Of a stretch of DNA of 64,000 nt, positions 58,237 to 64,000 are shown piece after piece; position 1 is the first letter of the stretch, and each line of letters starts with the position of its first letter. The position numbers were made by a program, and so were the translations under genes. The notes beneath the pieces are model-generated. The model was not told where the DNA came from and ran no database searches. It worked only from the letters and a program-made list of their open reading frames with translations. Source of the DNA: CAWCVR01 sp963799105. GTDB taxonomy: Bacteria > Acidobacteriota > Terriglobia > Bryobacterales > Bryobacteraceae. The DNA lies in contig CAWCVR010000017.1 of assembly GCA_963799105.1 (NCBI GenBank), positions 62,001 through 126,000 of the forward strand, read 5' to 3'.

Positions 58237-58644
58237 GCTCCGGCCGGCGCGCACCCCTGCCTTGGGCGCAGGGGGTCGGGCGTTCCAATCGCCCCGCCCC
58301 GACCAATAGAATCAGTAGTTTAAGCTTTCATGTCGCCCTCGATTGGTTCGCCCAGTGATGTGAACACAGCTACATTCTTGTCTGCATTCGCCCGGGCTGG
58401 ATCGCTGGAGGGCCCGTCAATGGCGTGTTTCAGCGCCGCGCACTCCTGCTTTTCCGGCAGGAGCGCGGTGGCCCTGGGTACAGTTCGCCAATGCGTCTTG
58501 CGACAAGATTCATCCGGAACCCGGGTGCCGGGCTGGCGGCTTTCGGCCGGGCCGAGACCGTGTGGTCGAGACGGCGGAGGCCGAGCCATGCGGGGGCGCA
58601 GTGCTTCCGCGACGTCCGCGAAACCAGCGTAGAATAGAGGCATT
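58237..58644. other. Interval holding a tRNA fragment; otherwise nothing recognised
   Basis: Apart from the tRNA-Pro 3' piece at 58254-58305, this 408-base gap has only short overlapping frames. A minus-strand frame of 107 codons (58320-58643) is open but shows no domain, signal or start sequence that would support it. Confidence 0.5.
58254..58305 (+). other. tRNA-Pro(UGG) 3' fragment, likely integration or recombination scar
   Basis: The anticodon arm CCTGC/GCAGG (58256-58260, 58268-58272) holds the loop CTTGGGC with anticodon TGG (58263-58265). The T-arm GGGCG/CGCCC (58278-58282, 58290-58294) holds the loop TTCCAAT. The acceptor 3' strand CGCCCCG, the discriminator A and CCA (58295-58305) follow. 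The matching 5' acceptor CGGGGCG and a normal D-arm are absent; the sequence upstream is the end of phoU. 3' tRNA halves are the usual attachment core of integrative elements. Not expected to be functional. Confidence 0.7.
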
Positions 58645-58920
58645 ATGACTAACCATGTGGACGCGGTTTACGAAAACGGCGTGCTTCGGCCACTGGGACC
58701 TCTACCGTTGGAAGAACACCAGCGGGTTAGGGTCACGGTTTCCAGCATTTCAGACGACGCCTTGGCGTCCCTGGTAGATCAGAGTTTCTTGGAGCAGGCG
58801 CGCCGAGAAGTCGCAGGCGTGGACCGCATCCCCACCCATGAGGAAGTGCTCCGAATGACGGCGTTGGATGCAAGTTCCTGGTCTGAGGCGATCACTGCGG
58901 AGCGTGAGGAGCGGTTCTGA
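58645..58920 (+). CDS. DUF104-type antitoxin
   Basis: A 91-residue protein starting VDAVYENGVLRPLGPLPLEEHQRVRVTVS, the beta-strand signature of the DUF104 (AF2212-like) family, which commonly precedes PIN toxins. The C-terminal half (~45-91) is helical and charged and would contact the toxin. The PIN gene begins six bases after its stop, so the two form one module. Confidence 0.8.
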   Translation: MTNHVDAVYENGVLRPLGPLPLEEHQRVRVTVSSISDDALASLVDQSFLEQARREVAGVDRIPTHEEVLRMTALDASSWSEAITAEREERF

Positions 58921-58925
58921 AGGCG

Positions 58926-59381
58926 GTGAACTACTTCTTCGACTCCAGCGCACTAATTAAGCTGTACCACCCAGAACTCGGCTCCGAGCGGGTCGCGGCC
59001 ATGTTTGGCTCGGCGGACCGACGCATCGTCATCTCCCGCCTCGCTGGAGTCGAGTTGCACTCCGCTCTGGCGCTGAAAACCCGCACCGGCCATCTGGACA
59101 GCGGCAGATCCGCGCTACTGCGAATTCGATTTCTGAATGACGTCGCAAGCGGCGCAATTGCGCTCGTCGCGTTTAGCGAACCCCACTACCCGGCGGCGGA
59201 GCGTCTTATTATCCGATACGGCGACCGGAAGGGTCTGCGGACCTTGGACGCACTCCAGCTTGCCGTGGCGTTGGACGTGCAGCATCATGTCGGGCTAGAC
59301 GCGCTGGTGGCCGCGGACAAGGCTTTCTGCGAGGTTGCGGCTCTGGAAGGCCTCGCCGTGCTCAACCCGGAACTACCCTGA
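58926..59381 (+). CDS. PIN-domain ribonuclease toxin
   Basis: A 151-residue PIN protein paired with the DUF104 antitoxin. The catalytic acidic residues are in NYFFDSSALIKLYHPELGS, SRLAGVELHSAL, GLRTLDALQLAVAL and ALVAADKAFCEVA, so all four positions are filled. It starts with GTG six bases after the antitoxin. PIN toxins of this group cleave RNA in an Mg2+-dependent manner. Confidence 0.85.
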   Translation: MNYFFDSSALIKLYHPELGSERVAAMFGSADRRIVISRLAGVELHSALALKTRTGHLDSGRSALLRIRFLNDVASGAIALVAFSEPHYPAAERLIIRYGDRKGLRTLDALQLAVALDVQHHVGLDALVAADKAFCEVAALEGLAVLNPELP

Positions 59382-59400
59382 CGACCGGTGAGCGGTTGAC

Positions 59401-59673
59401 ATGAGGCGCGACGAGGAAACCCAGGCGGCGTTGGAAGCGGCACTGGCAGAGAACAGACGTCTCCGCGCCGAAGTCGACCAGCTTAAAGAGGAACTCGTCG
59501 AATTCTTGGCTCCAGCGCCCGAGCCCGCCTCTAGCGATTCCGGCGCGATCCCGAGCCTGCCAAGCGCCTCTGGAATTGGCGATATTGCAGCGCCCGCAAT
59601 CCGTAAGGCCTCCGCCCCAGGAAATGCCTGCCCGACCGTGGCGCCGGATGGGGCGCGATGCTGCGCATTATGA
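59401..59673 (+). CDS. Hypothetical protein with N-terminal coiled coil
   Basis: A 90-residue open frame. The first half is a good coiled coil (EETQAALEAALAENRRLRAE then VDQLKEELVEFLA); the second is unstructured and rich in Ala, Pro and Ser. It may be the start of a truncated larger protein, since leucine-zipper leaders of this kind precede catalytic domains in several families, or a small real gene. It lies 20 bases after the PIN toxin and 27 before the ABC exporter. Confidence 0.4.
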   Translation: MRRDEETQAALEAALAENRRLRAEVDQLKEELVEFLAPAPEPASSDSGAIPSLPSASGIGDIAAPAIRKASAPGNACPTVAPDGARCCAL

Positions 59674-59700
59674 TCGAATGAGTATACTGATGGGTGCCTC

Positions 59701-61530
59701 ATGTCTGACCCCGGACAGAACCCACTGACGATCAAGCGGCTGCTACGCCCGCACCTCAGATCCCTGTCGCTGGGCGTACTGGTGGTGGCCGGCGGCAGTG
59801 TCGCCGATCTGCTGCAACCCTGGCCGCTGAAGATCATCATCGATACGGTTCTGAAGGCGCGCACCTCCAACAGGGCGTGGCTGAACGGTGTGGTGGTGGG
59901 GCTTGCCGGAAGCGACCCGCTGGCAATCCTCCGGCTGGCCGCGCTGGCGGTGCTGGCGATCGCGGCCCTGGGCGCCGCCTGTTCCTATGCCGAGAAATCG
60001 CTCACCACCACCGTGGGGCAGAAGGTGCTGCATGAGATGCGGCGGACGCTCTTTGCGCAGATTCAGCGGCTTTCGCTGGCGTACCGCGACCGCCATCAGA
60101 CCGGCGACCTGACCAGCCGCGTGACCGGCGACATCGATTCGGTGCAGAGTTTTCTGGCGTCGGGCCTGCTCGGCGCGCTGGTCAGCGTGTTGACTCTGTT
60201 CGGCATGATCGGCGTGATGTTCTACATCGACTGGAAGTTCACGCTGATTGCGCTTTCCATCATGCCTTTGATGTTCGCGGTGGTGTTCACCTACACGCGC
60301 AAGATCAAGAAAGCCTCGCGGGCGGTGCGCAAAAAAGAAGGCGAGATGGCCTCCATCATCCAAGAGGTCTTCTCCGCCGTGCGCGTGGTGAAGGCCTTCG
60401 CGCGCGAGGACTATGAGCAGCGGCGCTACGAAGTGGAGAGCATGGAGAGCGTGGGCATCGCGCTGCGCGCCCGGGGACTGAAGGCCAAGCTTTCGCCGAT
60501 GGTGGAGATGCTCGTGGCCGGCGGCACCTGCATGGTTCTGTGGTTTGGCGCGCGCATGGTTCTTGACGGCAGCCTGTCGACGGGCTCGCTGGTCGTCTTC
60601 GTCCTGTATCTGGGAAAGATGTATAAACCGATGCAGGAGCTTTCGAAGATAACCGATACCTATACCAAGGCGGCGGTGGCGTGGGAACGCATTCAGGAAG
60701 TGTTGCAGACCAAGCGGGACATAGAGGATTTGCCGGGCGCGGTGCCCGCTCCGCCGTTCCAGGGCAGCATCGAATTCGACCACGTCGCCTTCGGCTACGG
60801 TCCCAGGTTGCCGGTACTCCACGACGTGAGTTTCCTCATCGGGCCGGGAGAGATGGCGGCGCTGGTGGGCCCGACCGGTTCCGGAAAATCGACCATCACC
60901 AGCCTGGTGGCGCGCTTCTACGATCCCACCGCCGGGGTGGTGAAGATCGACGGATTCGACATCAGGCAGCTTCAGTTGTCGACGCTGCGTCGGCAGATCG
61001 GCTTCGTGCTGCAGGAGACGCTGTTGTTCCACGGGACCATAGCGACCAATATCGCGTATGGCAAATCGGGCGCGACCATGGACGAGATCGTGCACGCCGC
61101 GGAACTGGCCAATGCCAGCGAGTTCATCGACAAGATGCCGGACGGATACGACACCGTCGTGGGTGAGCGCGGGGTGACGCTTTCCGGCGGGCAACGCCAG
61201 CGCATCGCCATCGCGCGGGCGCTGATCCGCAGCCTTCCGATTTTGATTCTGGACGAGCCGACAACGGGGCTGGATGCGGAGTCGGAGCAACTGGTCTTCG
61301 ATGCGCTGGACCGCTTGTTGGAAGGGAGGACGTCGATTGTGATCGCACACCGTCTGGCCACGATCCAGCGGGCGGACAGGATTTTCGTGATCGACGACGG
61401 AGCCATCGTGGAGACCGGCAAGCACGATGAACTGCTGGCGAAGGGTGGCGTATACTCCAAGCTTTATGGCATCCAGTTCCGCGTGCGGGAGCGGGCAACC
61501 GCGGCAGCGGCCGCCGGCGCGGACTCGTAG
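59701..61530 (+). CDS. ABC exporter, fused permease and ATPase
   Basis: A 609-residue half-transporter. The six-helix membrane domain occupies residues ~20-320, with the cytoplasmic coupling loop MRRTLFAQIQRLSLAYRDRH and IQEVFSAVRVVKAFAREDYE. The nucleotide-binding domain follows: Walker A VGPTGSGKST, signature VTLSGGQRQRIAIARAL, Walker B LPILILDEPTTGLDAESE, H-loop VIAHRLATI. It resembles lipid- and drug-exporting ABCB/MsbA-type homodimers. The substrate cannot be read; it has no accessory genes beside it. Confidence 0.93.
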   Translation: MSDPGQNPLTIKRLLRPHLRSLSLGVLVVAGGSVADLLQPWPLKIIIDTVLKARTSNRAWLNGVVVGLAGSDPLAILRLAALAVLAIAALGAACSYAEKSLTTTVGQKVLHEMRRTLFAQIQRLSLAYRDRHQTGDLTSRVTGDIDSVQSFLASGLLGALVSVLTLFGMIGVMFYIDWKFTLIALSIMPLMFAVVFTYTRKIKKASRAVRKKEGEMASIIQEVFSAVRVVKAFAREDYEQRRYEVESMESVGIALRARGLKAKLSPMVEMLVAGGTCMVLWFGARMVLDGSLSTGSLVVFVLYLGKMYKPMQELSKITDTYTKAAVAWERIQEVLQTKRDIEDLPGAVPAPPFQGSIEFDHVAFGYGPRLPVLHDVSFLIGPGEMAALVGPTGSGKSTITSLVARFYDPTAGVVKIDGFDIRQLQLSTLRRQIGFVLQETLLFHGTIATNIAYGKSGATMDEIVHAAELANASEFIDKMPDGYDTVVGERGVTLSGGQRQRIAIARALIRSLPILILDEPTTGLDAESEQLVFDALDRLLEGRTSIVIAHRLATIQRADRIFVIDDGAIVETGKHDELLAKGGVYSKLYGIQFRVRERATAAAAAGADS

Positions 61531-61555
61531 CCGGGCGGCGCCGTACCGTGGCGGC

Positions 61556-61966
61556 CTATGGGATCGCCGCCCAGTCTTCGATCTGAAGCCCCGCAATGCG
61601 CCCAAATTCGCGGACGTTGTGCGTTGCCAGGACGTGACCACGCGCCGAGGCGATTCCCGCAATGAGCACATCGTAGGCGCCTATCCGTTCACCCCGGCTT
61701 TCCAGGTCCGCCCTGATGACGCCAGATCGTTCACCCGCGTCCTGGTCCGACTCCACCAGTTGAAAAGCGGAGCAAAACTGCCGGCATAGGCCAATGCTTT
61801 CTTGCGGTTTCCGGCTACGCAACGCTCCAAACATCAGTTCGGCAACGGTCACAGTCGAGAGAAAGACCGCATCCCGATTTCTGGAAGCCAATTGCTCAGC
61901 CACATGAACATTGCGCCCGCGCAGCAACTCGATGGCAATGTCAGTGTCAAGCAGATAGGGGGTCAC
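61556..61966 (-). CDS. vapC: PIN-domain ribonuclease toxin (VapC-like)
   Basis: A 136-residue PIN protein: TPYLLDTDIAIELLRGRN (first Asp), STVTVAELMFGALRS (Glu), ERIGAYDVLIAGIASARGHVLATHNVREFGRI (third Asp and final N-x-x-E/D motif), then LQIEDW. This is the well-known VapC/FitB arrangement. The start is GTG at 61966, four bases inside the antitoxin gene (GTGA). Confidence 0.88.
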   Translation of the reverse strand: MTPYLLDTDIAIELLRGRNVHVAEQLASRNRDAVFLSTVTVAELMFGALRSRKPQESIGLCRQFCSAFQLVESDQDAGERSGVIRADLESRGERIGAYDVLIAGIASARGHVLATHNVREFGRIAGLQIEDWAAIP

Positions 61967-62220
61967 AAACCGGCTCGGTTTTCCACCGGCGGCTGGGCGG
62001 AGCGTTCCAATTCCGGCAGGCTTCCAATCAGCTCCGTGAATAGCTCCGCCGGCCAACCATGCTGGACGGCCTCATCCACCACACGGGTCGGCACGGCGGC
62101 GTGCAGTGGCGCTTCCCCGCACCCGGCTTGTGAAAGGTCGTGGATGATCCGCGCCACCTCGTCCACTTGTTCCGGACGCAGCCTCTTGAGTTCCGTAATG
62201 ACTTCCTCCACTGACGCCAT
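61963..62220 (-). CDS. Antitoxin partner of the VapC-like toxin
   Basis: An 85-residue protein starting at 62220: MASVEEVITELKRLRPEQVD then EVARIIHDLSQAGCGEAP, with a C-terminal Pro/Arg-rich tail. The N-terminal half is helical and could be a DNA-binding unit, but no standard RHH, AbrB or Phd signature is clear. It is called an antitoxin because its stop overlaps the toxin start by four bases in the usual antitoxin-first order. The binding mode is not established. Confidence 0.65.
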   Translation of the reverse strand: MASVEEVITELKRLRPEQVDEVARIIHDLSQAGCGEAPLHAAVPTRVVDEAVQHGWPAELFTELIGSLPELERSAQPPVENRAGL

Positions 62221-62319
62221 ACTTCTACCCTACGCCACGTAGCGCAGGAAATCCACATTGTGGTAGCCGCCGAGACGAATCGCTATGCTGCCCTTAAGTG
62301 AACCAGAACCGTATTGTCC

Positions 62320-64000
62320 CTACGGCAGAACCACCAGCGGCGCGCGCAGGAATTCGAACTTCTTTGCCGCTTCGTCGATGACGCTCACCTGGCAAGTGTA
62401 TCGGCCCGGCTTGAGCGTATTCAGTGGAACCTGGAACTGCACCGGCAGCGTGCCCTGGCGGGTTGTCGAGAGGGTGCCGATTTCGACCGGCGCCGACTCG
62501 AAGGCCTTCCGGCCCTGGCGATAGAAGCTTACCACCGCCACCACGCGCGGCTTCTTGGTGTCTGCCTGCCGCGCGGGATCGTAGACTTCGAAATAGACGT
62601 ACAGGTTCTGCTCCCTAGTGAGGACGCGGGTGATGCTGGGAATCAGTTTCTGTCCTTCGTAGACCAGCGGATGGTTGACCAGCAACTTTTGATTGGCGCC
62701 CGCGCCGATGGCCTCGGCGATGGGCTGGCGCTGTCCGCTCCAGACCACCGAACTGACACGCAGGCCCTCCCGATCCGCATTCAGGTTGGGAATGGTGAAG
62801 TCCGTCTCGAAAGTGCCCATCTTGCCGCCCTGGTTTTCGCGCGCCAGGAACTTGAGGCGGTACTTGCCGGGCGATAGCGTAAATCCCGTGTCGTATTGGA
62901 TGTTTTTGCCGGCGAGCTGCGCGGCGCCCACGCCCATTTTGACCTTAATGGTGTCGCGCACGTTACCCTTGACCTGCCCTCGGGCGTCGGTGACCTGGCC
63001 GACGAAGTCGAATTCCGTGGTATCGCCGGCGCCGCGGCGCGACAAGGCGATTTCGCTGCCGGCGATCTTGACCGCCACCGGAACGAAGTAATGGTCTCCC
63101 ACCAGCCGGAAGTAGTTGATCTCCAGAGCCAGCGGCAGATCCGTCACGGGATCGCCGAGCAGCAGCGCCTCCTGCAGTTGCCGCTCCTTATCGGCGGAAG
63201 TCGATTTGTTGAATTCCATGCCCGAGAAATACCCGTTCCGGTAGTCAAGCTGCGCCTGGTACTGCTTGGGAACGCTCACCTGCACGCGGCGGAATCTGCC
63301 GTCTTCCACGGGATTGGTGTCGTAATAACCGAGCACATAGTAGCTGCCGAGGTCCTGGTGGGCCTCCTGGATGCCCAGGGTGAGGTCGTTGGAATCCAGC
63401 AGCGCCTTGCCGCCGGTGTCGTCGGCGAGCGTGAACAGGGTTTCCTGCTGGTCGTTGAACTTGGTCTTCTGCGTGGTGATGGCCTGTCCGGTGAACACCT
63501 GCGTGCCGCGCGGGGACGCCTTGCTGGCATCTCCGCCCGGAACCAGCGCCATCAGGCCGCGCACATCGATGGGATAGAAAGAGACGTTGGCGCGAATGGC
63601 GGCGTTGACGGTGGATTCGAGCTGCGAGTGGTTCTCGACGCCCGTCTTCGGGATGCCGGCGGAGAAGTAGACCAGCGCCTTTTTCTCGGGCAGCGGAGCC
63701 AGCATGCGGACCGCGGATTCCAGGCCCATCAGTTTGCGGTCCGTGTTAAAGACGTTGAATTCGGTTTCGTCGGCAATGAAGGCGGCCCCGGTATATTCGC
63801 CGCTGTTGGGGTCGCCGGTATCCGCCTCGATGGCAAGTTCGCTGGCCTGGCCGATCTGAAAACTCTTGATCACCTGGGTCAGGCGGTCGCGGTCGGCGGT
63901 GAAGTCCTGCGCCACTTGAACGGTAGCGCCCAGGGTCATGATGGACACCATGTCCGACGGGGTCATCCGCTCCGCCAGAAACTTCAACGCGGCTTCCTGC
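62320..64000 (-). CDS. VWFA-related acidobacterial-type protein, C-terminal part, cut by window end
   Basis: The reading frame is open through the window edge at 64000, so the N-terminus is missing. The visible ~560 residues begin with the middle of a von Willebrand A domain (ERMTPSDMVSIMTLGATVQVAQDF, then EKKALVYFSAGIPKTGVENHSQ and VSFYPIDVRGLMAL). Beta-sandwich segments typical of the long acidobacterial VWFA proteins follow (GSYYVLGYYDTNPVEDGRFRR; IKVKMGVGAAQLAGKNIQYDTGF; GRYTCQVSVIDEAAKKFEF). A second, shorter member of the same family is at 27598-28578. The function is unknown; these are exported and abundant in the phylum. Confidence 0.87.
   Translation of the reverse strand, partial: QEAALKFLAERMTPSDMVSIMTLGATVQVAQDFTADRDRLTQVIKSFQIGQASELAIEADTGDPNSGEYTGAAFIADETEFNVFNTDRKLMGLESAVRMLAPLPEKKALVYFSAGIPKTGVENHSQLESTVNAAIRANVSFYPIDVRGLMALVPGGDASKASPRGTQVFTGQAITTQKTKFNDQQETLFTLADDTGGKALLDSNDLTLGIQEAHQDLGSYYVLGYYDTNPVEDGRFRRVQVSVPKQYQAQLDYRNGYFSGMEFNKSTSADKERQLQEALLLGDPVTDLPLALEINYFRLVGDHYFVPVAVKIAGSEIALSRRGAGDTTEFDFVGQVTDARGQVKGNVRDTIKVKMGVGAAQLAGKNIQYDTGFTLSPGKYRLKFLARENQGGKMGTFETDFTIPNLNADREGLRVSSVVWSGQRQPIAEAIGAGANQKLLVNHPLVYEGQKLIPSITRVLTREQNLYVYFEVYDPARQADTKKPRVVAVVSFYRQGRKAFESAPVEIGTLSTTRQGTLPVQFQVPLNTLKPGRYTCQVSVIDEAAKKFEFLRAPLVVLP

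Noticed and set aside
58254..58305. Functional tRNA-Pro gene
   Set aside because: The 5' acceptor strand and D-arm are absent; the upstream bases belong to the end of phoU and cannot pair with the 3' acceptor.
58320..58643. 107-codon minus-strand frame after the tRNA fragment
   Set aside because: No domain, signal or ribosome site, and it overlaps equally open frames on the other strand; not enough to call a gene.

Overview
The window is about 64 kb of GC-rich chromosome from a bacterium that looks like an acidobacterium of the Solibacter/Bryobacter type. The best lineage evidence is in the proteins. Two von Willebrand-type proteins (27598-28578 and 62320-64000) match the acidobacterial VWFA family. 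A 1080-residue exported protein (36566-39808) ends in the C-terminal domain that is expanded in Solibacter. There are also several glycine-rich or TPR exported proteins typical of that group. No rRNA, prophage or CRISPR array was found, and no complete tRNA.

Layout. 1-3125: end of an alpha-glucan phosphorylase, then tex. 3155-5241: two toxin-antitoxin modules (AbrB/PIN and BrnT/BrnA type) around a secreted protein. 5284-9060: M3 peptidase with a one-base frameshift, a 2H phosphoesterase, a LuxR-type regulator and gene remnants. 9567-13833: ferredoxin, queD, a DinG-type helicase, then a PadR regulator, a hotdog thioesterase and a NifX-family protein that share promoter architecture. 13953-16531: ParDE module, fucose-permease-like transporter, siroheme synthase domain. 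16741-22350: a rearranged zone bounded by two nearly identical, inverted 129-bp miniature elements; it holds P5C dehydrogenase, acetate kinase and truncated pieces of phosphoketolase, an IS4-type transposase and an exported protein. 22494-28578: methyltransferase and three exported proteins. 28701-30286: decaying toxin-antitoxin genes and a PEP-CTERM tail. 30430-33996: two GH51 arabinofuranosidases separated by a hairpin array. 34081-39808: TPR lipoprotein (frameshifted) and the beta-propeller protein. 39879-41529: exonuclease and ribBA. 41728-44647: cdaA-cdaR-glmM, linking c-di-AMP synthesis to cell-wall precursor supply. 44846-51049: ketoacyl synthase, membrane protein, ribosomal protein S1, NtrB/NtrC-type pair. 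51219-58236: ACT protein, porin and pstSCAB-phoU, with candidate Pho-type direct repeats before the porin and pstS. 58254-62220: a tRNA-Pro 3' fragment, two further PIN toxin modules and an ABC exporter. 62320-64000: VWFA protein cut by the window edge.

Themes. The window carries five apparently intact toxin-antitoxin pairs plus a decaying PIN/RHH pair. Two genes are broken in the same way, by one extra base in a CCCG context, which suggests either assembly error or recent mutation. At least two promoters appear to give leaderless transcripts. All identifications come from reading the sequence; no database search was run.
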